The position numbers and the translations under genes are program-made. From Oryzias latipes (Eukaryota > Chordata > Actinopteri > Beloniformes > Adrianichthyidae): a stretch of 64,000 nt of DNA. Where the stretch lies: the NCBI RefSeq assembly GCF_002234675.1, contig NC_019871.2, positions 15,780,331-15,844,330 of the forward strand, given 5' to 3'. Positions within the stretch are counted from its first letter, which is position 1; the number at the start of each line of letters is the position of its first letter. Shown here in pieces: positions 13,701-25,700 of this stretch. Under the pieces are notes generated by a model. It was not told the origin of the DNA. It did not search any database and saw only the letters and a list, made by a program, of their open reading frames with translations.

Positions 13701-16700
13701 CAAGAAACTTGATTCTTGTTGTGGTCTGTTGTTTCTAATTGTGTTTTTCTTTAATGTCTAGATGCATTTATCTGACCATGGGCTATAAGCTGGAGGAAGA
13801 GTGTGTAAGTTCTCAGGAATGGGGAGGGGAAAGGGGATGGGGTTGCTTTGTGCCAAGGGTCCCACCTATAACTCACAGGTGAATTTCTGATGAACTCCTA
13901 CCCTTCTGCAGAAACTATGTTGTAGAAAATGACACAGGTTTTTGATTTTGGTTAAAAACAGCATAATAGTATTTAAAAGATGACTGGGAGTGCTTTGAAA
14001 ATATCTCAAAAGCTGATTGGAGGGGGTCTTTAAAAGCATTGCGTGCCAATTAGGCAGACTTACAACATAGAAGTAAGAATACAGTCAGTTGTAGTGTGAC
14101 ATAAAACCAGAGGTCATAATTACCAAATTAGATAATGACAACATTAACTGACTTCAGCATATAGTTTTGAACTTATAAGAACTGAGTAAGAATTGTGTGT
14201 GGCTAACCCATACAATGTGGCGTGCCCATACATAATGTTTAGGATTAATGACAGTGAATACCTAAAGGACCAACCTTCTCACAATAGTGTCCGACTGTGC
14301 AGGCATGCTGTTGTGGTCGTTCAGAGCTCTGTCCTGCAGGACAGTAGTAGCCTGCTGCACACTGTCCACTAGGTGCAGCTATCCCCCTCTGGTTGCAGTA
14401 GTGCCCCGGAGGGCACGGTTGGCAAGCCTCAACTGTGGAGCCACCAAGGTAGTCTGGCAAATAACACACCGCAGATACGTCAAATAACTTTATCAAAACA
14501 GGTTTTTCAAGAGTACAACGTCACGGAGCTAAAGGAAAAAGCTCAATCACTTTGTAGGCGGAAAGCATTAAAGCAGAGAATTTTAGTGTTGCAAACTACA
14601 ATTAACCCTGTGCCGCATCCCTTTTTTTTTCAATTTGCAAGCATTCAACTGCGTCACTGCACTACTTAATAGGATTCTACTTGTTTGCCTCAAGACAAAA
14701 ACACAATTATACGATTAAAACATTTTGTGTCAATAATTATTCTGAAATGCCAACGGGATAAGTGGAAGTTCTCACATTTTTCACATTACTGAGGTGCAAA
14801 TATAGACAAGTTTATGTGAGGACATCATTTAAGTAAAACTACAAAGAGAGACTGTCTTTTTTTTATTGAGCTCTCTATGGGTCTGATCCCAAAAAACATA
14901 TCAAAGACTCAAAGATTCATGCTTTTCTTTACATTATCTCCTTACCCTAGGGAATAGATACTTTTGCTTTTTTTATGGGTACAATAACGTTACAAATCAA
15001 ATTTAAAATGTACTGTGGAATTCACAAAAGCTCCTCACTTTTTTGAGTTCCAAGAGGGCAGGGCAAAGGAAGTGGAGTCCCCAGAGGGCAGAAGTGTCCA
15101 GCAGGACATTGATAGGCATTGGGGTCTACAGAGCCAATGGGACAAAAATAACCTGCTGCACAGGATCCTGCTGGGGCTTCCAGACCCCTATGATTGCAGT
15201 AAAAGCCAGCTTCACAAGGCTGAGGATATGCAGATCCCAAAGGACAATAGAAACCTGTAAAAACAGCCACAGAATTAGTCAGAAGCAATCATTAAGAAAA
15301 AAAAAAACTTTAACTACAAGGATTATCTTTATGAGACATGTACTCCTGATGGAGACGGAGGTGTTTCTCAAGTTTTTCAAGCCTTAATTTTCACCGAGCA
15401 CAACTCCTTTGACATTTCAAGGGAACTAATTATTTTGGTGCAGGAATTTAAATCTGTTCTTTCATGGTCTGATAACAGCAGTTACTTCAGTGCTGCTTTC
15501 ACATGCATCAGCACCCAACCATCCACAGTTTGCTTTGCAAAAGGGAGGCCCAACTGCAGCTCTCAGACTATCTCTCTCTCTCTCTCAGACTTTCACATCT
15601 TCAAACAGAGGACTTGAGTAGCGAAGAGTCTCCCATAATGGCAGCTTATTTGCATAAGCAATAAGATCTTGTTTTGCTTTGACAGTGAAGTAAAGAAATG
15701 TTTTCTTGAAGAGAGTATTTAGGTATTTTCTGCATTGAACTGTGTTTTAAAATCATACTCATCCTTGTTTAGCCTTTGATTCCAAAAAATGAGGATCTAA
15801 GAGTAGCCCACAGTCATATGTTGAAGCAACTGAAGTTACCATATTGTGACGACAAGTACATGAGGGGATGAACAGTTCCTCACAGTAAATCCGCAAGTTC
15901 ACAGGAACAGGATTTACCCACCCTGAGGACATACATCTCCTCTGTAGGTGGAACATGTATAATGTGGACTCTTGAGATGAGGAGCTGAGTCATTCACAAC
16001 ACGGTCTGAATCCGCCTGCAGCACTGTTTCCACTTTGATCCAGTTAGCATTTCTTCCTATAACAATGCATAGCAGATGAGGCAGACAAAATTAAAAGACT
16101 GAAAATCTTGTTGAGTAGACAGAAAAAATCCTAAGCCTTACTTAAAGACCCCAAAGATGTGTTTTTGTTTTTAACATGTTCTTGGGGGAAGATCCCTCCT
16201 TCATATGGGCATCCCTGAGGCTTCTTGGTTTTTTCTAGATTCTGTATTTTAGGAGGTTTTCCTTACCGCAAAGGAGGGTCTAAGGGCAGGGATGCCCAGT
16301 TTAGTTTAGTCTGTTTAGTTAAAGTTTAGTATTATCCTGTTGAATTCTATGCATTTATGATCCTTTTTGATTGTATGTTTACCTTACAATTACGTATGTA
16401 AATAAAATTGTAATTGAATTGAATTGGGGCATTTTTCTGATGACATGTATGAAGAATAATAAGTTTTAATTTGCCTTTCTAAGTATTTCTTTAAATCTAA
16501 TCCTTGTAAATCCGGAGCAGATGAAAAAAATGCAGTTTGAAAAAGATTGTATTTGTTACGTAGAAAAAAAACACAGGGTCAATTTTGATGCATCCACTTG
16601 TAGACGACTAGATCCATGTAGGTCTTTGTTTTCATTGTCCGAGCTGGCATCTGGTGCAAAACTGTACAATGGATGGCTCCTATATTGCTACATCTGTAAT

Positions 16701-19700
16701 GTTAGGCTGGGGGTGTGAGGGGCTGTAAGCTAATGGGAGAATGGGTAATCAGCATGAGGAGGGTAATGGGGACAAGGTTGCTTTACACCAACGGTCGTGC
16801 CCACAATTAATTTCTAATGGACTAATGACACTCTGCATAAACTATGTCATAGAAAGGCTGAGGACATGGATTTTTTTTTTTTTTGGCTAAAAATAGCATA
16901 ATTATAATTTAATAACCACTGAGATTGGTTTTAAAATAAATCTTTTAAAATGATCGGAGAGGATTTTTTAACACTAATTAAACAGCTTTTCAAAGTAAAT
17001 GACAATTTTCCAGTATTATATTTTACTAATTATTATAGAATACCTAGCAGAATATCAAGCATTTTGATGATGCATGTGATAACCTATGATATTCGTAGAA
17101 CAATATGAATTAACAGTTGTTCTGCTCTGTCAAATGAAGCTTTTCTTGAATTGTTATAAACCCACACCGCTTATACTTCCCCAAACTTACCAAAGTTGTC
17201 ATTGCAGGACAGATTGTGCTTCCAGACAGCACCTTCCATATTCATGGAAGAAAGCTCCAGTATTTTGAGAAGACAGATGACCGAGGATAAGTTGGCTCGT
17301 GGTGTGGGACTATCAGCACCTCCAGAGCAGAAAAAGCCTTTATAACATTGACCTGAGGAGGTAAAGTAAGGGATTTAGAGCTTAAAATTGCCAGGATTTG
17401 TCATTTTTACTTAACTGTTTAACAACTAGCTTTCTTTTGAACTGTGTAAAAGTTATATTGCAGCAAACCCCACCTGAAGGCTGTGAGGCTCCAGGAGTGA
17501 GGCAGTATTGCCCTGGGGGGCAAGGACGGCAGTGTGACAAAGAGAAAGCTCCAGGCTCTGGAAGAAAGGTGCCAACGGGACAGGGTTTGGAAGACTCGCT
17601 ACCCTGAGGACAGAAGTGCCCCCTGGGACAGACATCACCGTAAAGCTGGGAGACAGGAGAGGGTTCGATGGACCCCAGGGAACAAAAATGACCTGCAGTA
17701 GACAGTGTGGTGGGAGAGCTTAGTGATGCTGAAATGCTTACACAGTGTGAAAAAACTGTAGGTTAGGTTTTGGAAAGCGCGGGGAGCAGAAAACAATAGT
17801 AGTTGAGATCTTAAAATGGAATGTGATTGTGGAGTAGCAAAGCTTTCAAACTAAGTTCAGTAAACTCAGTTCAAATAGGTAGAATTTGTTTTTTTAGTTT
17901 ACTTTCACAATTGACTAAACCATCTAAAAAAACTGTGCAGTTACAGCAGCTGCTCAATTATCGAGAACTATTGCACAAAATGAAAACAATGCAAAGACAA
18001 AAAAACTGGATGGAGAATAATCCATATAATAACAATTAGAATCAGATTAAAGTTAATAAAAAACCAGATAGTAAATTTGAAATAAAAAAATAACTTTGTC
18101 TCATTGCCTAATTTACAGTTTCAATTCAGTTTTTGGAGTTTATGTGGGGTGGGGCTTACACCAGAACATTATTGCCATTGGCTGACAGAGGTTTTAGTGA
18201 TGTAATTTCCTCTCTGGAACAGCGCCTGTTGTTTGCCCCACCTGTGTCCTCCATCCACCATCAAGCTGTTCCTAAGTGGAAATGATGTCATAATAACCTC
18301 TGTCACCCATTGACAATCATGGATGCTTGAGCCAATGGGATCAAAGCCCCCATTGAAAGTGGGGTCTACTCTGCAAAATTTAAAGTGAGGGCTGAAAGCG
18401 AAGAGGGAGATAAACGAAAAATCTGGTCAACAAACAAAAATTGAAAATACAAAACAGCAGCTGTTACAAATAAACTTTTTTTTAACAGTATTAGGTTTAT
18501 AGTTTTTTTTTCATTAAAGTTTTCCTCCACAGTTTACACACAAATTAACCAAAACGATTATCTAAGGAGGCAAACTGTGGTCCAAATCAATACTCCAGTG
18601 TGAAAGTGGCCTAACTGACCTGGGCTGCAGGGTCCAGACGGCTCAGTCAGAGCGCTGCTGTTGCAAAAGAAGCCAGATGGGCAGGGGGAGCAGTCACTCA
18701 GAGATGACCTGCCGGCTAATGGACTGAAATGTCCCAGCGGACACGGAGCTGGGAGAGATGAACCCTCTGTACAGTAAAAGCCTGGAAAGATTGAAAATGT
18801 ATCCTCGACTGGAGATGACCATTTATCTCTGTAAACAGTGATTACCAAATAATTAATTTTACCGCGTGGGCAGCTGCCACAAGCGGACTGCCCAGGTAAT
18901 GACTGAAAAGTGCCTGGAAAACAGACGGTCGGCTTAGCACTGCCAAGTGGGCATGCATGGCCAGGTGAACACTGACGCCCTGTTCAATAAAGAAAACACA
19001 GTAAAAGTTTAGAAAAACTCGAAACAAAAACAAGAAAAATACCGTATGCAGCATCAAACTCAGCAAAAACACAAATGTGGCATGAAATTAGGCATATCTA
19101 TTTAGTTTAAGCATATCAAAGTGTTAGATGAATGAGTAACACATCCTCTTTGAGAAATGTTTCAGCATAAATCTAATGAGAGACATCAAGAAGAAAGAGC
19201 AGGCTTCACAGACGGGAGCTTAAGGCTATTTATAGGTTCCAGGCCATTTCATGCGCAAATTAGTGAAATGTCTTCTCAATAAAAAGGGAAAAGAGGTATG
19301 TTCTTGTTTATGCCGGTGAAATTAGAGGAGGAAGGAAACTCATGTTATACGTGGGATCAGCTCTGTGTAGAACATAATGTGAAGGGCTAAAAACCCCCAT
19401 GGATAATTGTGTGCATAACTCACAACAGCAGAGCAACAGAATATACTAGAAAAACACGTACATGTTCTATTGCTCGAAGTTCAATATTCTAAGAATAAGC
19501 CAAATGGGAACGTTTAAATCAATTTTTCACTTTCCAGACAACAACTTAAATTGTACAGTACTAAATGTATTATTAATTGATAAAAAATGTGTTGATAAAT
19601 GTATTCTTTTTATTATTTTCAAATCAAATAGATTTTTTTATATACTTGGTTAGTTAAAATGATGAAAATGTTAGTTATAGAATTTAAAAACTTGCTAGAA

Positions 19701-22700
19701 GTAGTCAAGTAAGTCCAACTAAAGGTTTTTTCCTAAACTTTTAACGTAAAAAAAAGAAAGAAATTCAAGGACAATTTTTTTGGAAAACCCATGTGAATTC
19801 CTGCGCTAAACCCTGATGGTTCTCTGTACCTGCTTGATATCCAGAAACTGATCTGCCTGGACAAAACCACCCCTGGGGACAGAAAAGATCCACGGATGTC
19901 TGAGCCCACGAGGGACAATATGAACCCGGGTGACAAGCTTCACAGTCAGCCTCCGACTCCGCAGCTGACTTCCCGGAGAAAGTGCCTGCATAGAGGAAAC
20001 AATTACTCTGCATGGGGAAAATTACTTTCAAAAATAACCCATACTAGGAACTACATTGCATAATTATTGTGTATGCTTCAGAGACACTCCCATATATCCA
20101 CCTGATTAAGGAGCATTCTGATTATTCTGGCAGATTTATTGGACTTCCATTTTTTACACTACCGTCTAAAGATTTGGATGCATTAAACCCTAACACTGTA
20201 TCCCTAGAGGCTTTTATGGTGACTACTTCAGTATTTTTTTTTTGTGGGGAAGTGGCAGAGTACTAATCTTTACAGCAGCAATTTCTTGATTCATGCAAGA
20301 AGACAGCTTCTTCTTCCTCTTTTGAAGCTCTTAAAGTTTATTTTGGGAATCCTACCTGGTGGACATGGGTTTGGCTTTGCACTCCCTTTGGGGCAATAGT
20401 GGCCAGCAGGACACACATCCCCAAAGAAATGACCAAGGGATGAATCTCTGTCAGTCTGGGCTGCAGAAGCAGTATCATCTGTAAATGAGGCAACAAACTC
20501 TCATTAGTCCTCCTTACTCATATTTAGAGCACAATAAAAGGCCATTTTCCAAGTTCTCTAGGGCTGAAACACAAACAGAAAGTAGAAAAGGAGGACCTAC
20601 ATGGTTGTGCTGCCAGAGGCAATGATCATGAATAAAGACAGACAAAATGTGTGGGGAGGTGACCCAGTATAGTCTGTACAATTGATGTAAAGTCTGACTT
20701 TTCAGGTCTTTAATCATTATAGCAGGATATGCAGGATATTTTAATAAACAATCTAGCCAAATAACATTAATTGAAGAGCCTAGAAATGTGTCCATCTATT
20801 TTTACAAATACAATTTACCTTGCTTTTAAAAGAAGAACCTTGTTGTTGCTTAGCAAACTGCACCTGGCTCTAAAACTTTTGTTATCAAAAGTGGTTTAAG
20901 CTATAGACCAGAGAGTAGAAGCTTCTTCAGAAGTCATGAGAAAGCTGCATGAACCAAAAAGTAATCAAAATAAATGTCATAAAACTTTTCTTTATATATC
21001 TATCCATTTTCTCAACCGGCTGTATCACCTTCAGGGTCACAGGGCTGCCAGATCCTAACCTGGATAATAATGAGGAAAGGCAACATACACCTGGACAGGG
21101 TGTATGTTGAAGGAGAAAAGAAGAAAAGAATCACCCGAGGTATTGGCCAAAGGTGTGGCAGTTCTGGACCCTTCTCTGCAGTAGAAGCCTGCACTGCAGA
21201 GTCCAGATGGGGAAGAGAGACCAGCCTCTGCACAGTAGTGACCGGGTGTGCAGGACCGACATGCCTCTAAAGAGACTGCCCCTGATGAATCAAAACTGCC
21301 CATTTAATACACAATAACAAAAAACAAAGCCAGCAAATATCTGTTGCAACATTTTACAATATTTTCAAACTGGTTTATTATCTGCTCTGCATGAGTTTTA
21401 CATCACCTTCTGCAGAACCAAAGGTTCCTGAAGGGCAGGGAATCACAGAGCTGGTTGCCTTTGGACAGTAGAACCCTGAGGGGCAGCGACCTCCAGTGGG
21501 GCCCTCCTCTGGTTGGGAAGATACTGAGCCATTGATACAGTAGTAACTGGAAACAAAGACACGATGAGGTCACAGATGTTTGCAGAAAGACAAGTACCTG
21601 TACATGTATCAGTTATAAAAAAAGAGATATCTGTCATAATCTGTCAGTTAGTATGACGAGGAATTCTCCTTTAGCTCACCCAGGAGAGCAAACCCCAGTG
21701 GGAGCAGCTTGTCCAGAAGAGCTGCAATATGTCCCTGGGGGGCAGAGCTCACAGTCCGACATACTGGATAACCCCATCTGCCTGCTGAAAGTGCCAGCTG
21801 GGCATGGGAATGCCACATGAGTCTGTGTTCCTGCAAATAAATTCATGCAATTTCTGCAGATGGTCCAGGAGTAAACATCATAAAACAATCTGTGGAGTCT
21901 GTGTCCATCTAAATCATGCAGTGAAGTAACTGTGTATGCAATTAAAAAAAGCTATTCAATTGACAGGATACACAGCACCTTAGAAACATATAAATAAAAA
22001 AAAGAAGAAAAATAATAACCTCATTCGCCCCACTATCACCTGTGTCACAGCTGCGTATATGTGTTGTAATTATGAATACCACTGCTTACAACACAGCTGT
22101 TACCTACCTGGTGGACAATAATGTCCTTCAGGACAGAGCTTGGGTATTTGGGTCCCAGACACATCAGAGTCTCCATCCAATGAGACAGGACAGAAAAACC
22201 CTGCTGGGCATTCAAAACACTCTGTCTGGAGGACATGATGCATAGTTTTTTTTAGGAAACACAGAAGACATTTATTCGAGAAAACAGTTTTAATAAGACA
22301 ATAAAAGAATATTTCTATATTCAGCAGTCATGGCCTCCAAAGTTTACAACTATGAAATTATTAGTCTAAATCAAAAACATATATCACTCAGTAACATCAC
22401 AGCTTTTTAATTTTTAACAGCAACTATGTCATTATTTCACATTTAGTGCAGCCGGTTATCAAAATAATAATGTATTTTGAGGTTCAAGCACTACATTTGG
22501 TACGAATGGATCTTAGGATCCCGTCTTTCTGTCAAATCACTTTAGCCACGACAAAATCCAAGCTTAAAAATATAAATATATATACAAATGGTTTATATTT
22601 TGGATTTTTCCTGTGGACAACAGGCTTTTCAGAAAGAAGGGACCCTAAGGTACAACCATGCCAAATTTGGTGCTTGTACCACAAAATGCATGATTTGTTT

Positions 22701-25700
22701 GAAATATCAGCCTAACCGGCCACACGAAACAGGGAGAGTAGAATCAAGTATAACAGTCACACTCTGTTACCTGTCCAGAATAACTCTGATACGTTCCCGG
22801 CAAGCACGGTATTTGTCTATCAGATCCAGGTGGACACCTATTTCCCGGTGAGCAGTACAGTGAGTCCTGTTGGCTACTGTTTTCTTTGCCTGGACAGTAG
22901 GAGCCAGCTGGGCAGATATGGGAAGGCAAAGAGAGCCCTCTACTGACACAGAGAAATCCTACAAAACAAAGAAAACTCTGTGAGGAAATCATAACATAAA
23001 AGGATTATTGTTAAATGGTTTACGCAATGCAGCAGTGGAGTAATGCTATAAATAATTATCAGTGCAACATGTGTTAAATAATTTTCGACCTGGAGGACAA
23101 GGCAGGCAATCAGAGAGCTGCCTGTTTTTTGTCGTGTTGCTATAATATCCCACGGGGCAGGGGAGTGGTTCTGGGGAACCCTGAAGACAGTAATGCCCCT
23201 CAGGACATCTACCGCCAGTCTTCCCCCCATCTGGCGTTGGTGACTGTGCCCCGGAAAGGCAAAAGTATCCTGCACTGCATGGGCCAGAAGCACCATCTTT
23301 CCCAGGAAAGGCACAAAAGGAACCTGAAGTGGTATTAAAAAGTGAAATCAAATATTTTTAAGGACAATCAGGTTGGTAAAACAATAAAAACTACCATTGA
23401 AGTCTTGATTTCAATGATTATGGAGAGCATATCTATCTAATTGTGGAACTTTTATGGAAATTCTAATAGCATTGCCACTGAGTAATTGTGTTCAGGATAT
23501 CCTCTAGAAATTTTAGGTCAACTGCCAAGTGGCTCAGATTCTTTATGAGAGACAGTAATAATTATTAGTAGTGAAGACTGTGTGACCTGGAGGGCATGGT
23601 AGACAGTCCTGGAGTTTTGTTTTTTGAGTGTCGGGGTTGAATGATCCAGCAGGGCATGGGTACTGGTGCTTGGACCACGTCCCAGGCGGGCAGTAATGAC
23701 CTACAGGGCACTGAAAACTCACCCACAGAGAGTCATTACTTCTGCCAGGGCAGTAAAAGCTGTCAAAGCAAGACAGAGATGAAAACTTTAATTCTCGACT
23801 GCTGCTGGCAACACATTCGTAGGATAAGCGGGAGTAAAATCGTTTATGCATGTAAGCATCAAAAGGATGTACCCTATATTCAATATACATAAAGTTACTT
23901 TTTTTTCAACTTCTGTTATATTTATAGCGTGCGGGAGAATGTGTATCTGTTTACAATTCCAAGCGACTGCGTGTGGCTGATAAGCAAGTTTACCCCTGGG
24001 GACAGGCACTGCAGCTGGCTCTGCCGTCTTCTGTGCTGATGGTTCCCAAGGGGCAGCGCTGAGGAGCCACAGAGCCCTCTGAACAGTAATAACCTGTTTG
24101 TAGGAAGATGAGAGTCATGAAAGGAACGAACACACACACACACACTAAGACACACAATCCACAAGAAATAAGCTTCGATTTCCAGTCTCAAAAGAACAGC
24201 TGCTTACGTTCGGCCTTATTAGCTTGAAAGACGGTATTGTTTACCTGTTAACCCAGCTTACTTTGAGCTTATGTAAAGTAAAAACATAATTGTGTGTAGA
24301 GAAATTCCCATTTGGACTGTTTTTTTTTGTTGTTTTTTTTTTAATGCAAGTATAGTGTTATACTGGCATAAATGTATTCAATTACACTGCTGCTCAGCTG
24401 TCGTTTATAAAATAGATGTCTATAGGTCACCTTTTGGGCATGGCCCTCCATGGCTGTCTCTGACAGGAGGATCAGGACGATTCGCACCCTTAAAACAAAG
24501 AAAACCTTCCCAGCATTTGCCCGAGGGTGCAGAGAGTCCTGTAGCATCACAATAATAACCCGGGAGACACGGCTGACAATCTCCCTGGGAAGAAACAAGA
24601 AGAAAGCCTTCAGAAAACATTGATTTGTCTTTTGCATGCTAAATTGCTTTGCTGTGAAAGACATCCTGTAAAATTAGAATAAATAGGATTAACAAAATGT
24701 AGATGTAATTTTAGCCAGACAGAATTTACTACTATTGACAGACAAAAGATAGGTGAGTGTAATACTAAGCAAAAGAGACCTTGGAGACTAATTTGCTGAG
24801 GTTAGAAAATGTCCCCTGTGGACAGGGCACAGGAAGAATGGTAGCCCGAGGGCAGTAGTGGCCAACAGGACAGGGTCCTCCTTCTCCTGGTGAGAGAGAG
24901 CTCAAACTGAACACACTTGCCTCTCTGTCAATCAGGTGAAAAAAACAGAAAACGTGTTTTAAAAACAGCATTTAGAGAGCATCCAAAAATTGTTTGGTGC
25001 CTGGATCATGAGAGCGTGGCTGTGGAGAAATGTTTCCATGTGAACAGTAATATCCTTCCTGGCATGATCCAGAGACAGCAGTGGCATTTCTGGAAGAGCA
25101 GTAATGGCCTCCGTCACATTTCCTACACTGGTCGACAGACCAGGAGCCTGGATCGGGACCATAGGTTCCCTCTGGACAGTTCCTCAAGTCGAATCCAGTT
25201 CCAGCAGGGCAGTAAAAGCCTAGATGCCAATAAACAGACATAAATGTGAAAAAAAATACAGACTTTTTGTACTTCTCAATAATAGAACCACAAACCTGCA
25301 GGACAGAGGTACAGAGAGCCAGACACACAGTACCAGCCTGGCATACAAAGGTCACACTGAGTAGCTTGTGTAACAGTAACATAGGTCCCTGGATGGCAGG
25401 GCACAGGCTGAACAGATCCCTCTGGGCAGTAGTGACCCTCAGGGCAGGGTCCCCCTGTATCTCCATCTGTAGGGGTTGATGTTACTGCTCCCTCCATGCA
25501 GTAATAACTGCACAAACAATGACAACAAGAAAACCGTTAGATTAAAAGTTGAATGCCAACTACTTTTTCATAATGTTAGTGTTGCGATGAAAAACAAATT
25601 GGGGCTCCTCTACCCTGCGTTACACAATCCACTGGGTTTAGTGAGGCCAGCCGAGTCACAGTAAAATCCGCCCAGACAGGGTGTACAATCTTCCCGGCTA

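Larger units (their letters stand above)
1..14453 (-). other. Giant gene, exons 59-83 (to window edge)
   Basis: Coding exons 5' to 3': 14275-14453, 12820-12922, 12577-12735, 12303-12465, 11888-11991, 11594-11774, 11121-11343, 10526-10704, 10159-10350, 6320-6469, 6050-6153, 5541-5743, 4664-4884, 4392-4538, 4113-4277, 3789-3940, 3489-3657, 3228-3336, 2731-2867, 2449-2574, 1779-1958, 810-1034, 567-672, 234-433, 1-167. The left end of exon 73 (4113) is uncertain: three in-phase donors are possible. Exon 63 uses the acceptor just before TGATCAGCG, which is the only one that keeps phase 2. Exons 77-82 are more divergent ([24 protein letters not shown]). Exon 83 continues past position 1. Confidence 0.8.
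15039..22958 (-). other. Giant gene, exons 46-58
   Basis: Coding exons 5' to 3': 22771-22958, 22108-22225, 21680-21830, 21407-21546, 21135-21281, 20356-20478, 19830-19985, 18863-18979, 18620-18781, 17474-17692, 17191-17352, 15922-16056, 15039-15254. Exons 56 and 57 (17191-17352 and 15922-16056) splice in frame but contain a long stretch that departs from the Cys repeat: Leu-rich LLKILELSS, then [12 protein letters not shown]. The grammar resumes at CPQG joined to [13 protein letters not shown] in exon 58. The exon 57 donor is read as CAGG then gtgggt, because it restores CPQGFYC. Confidence 0.8.
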
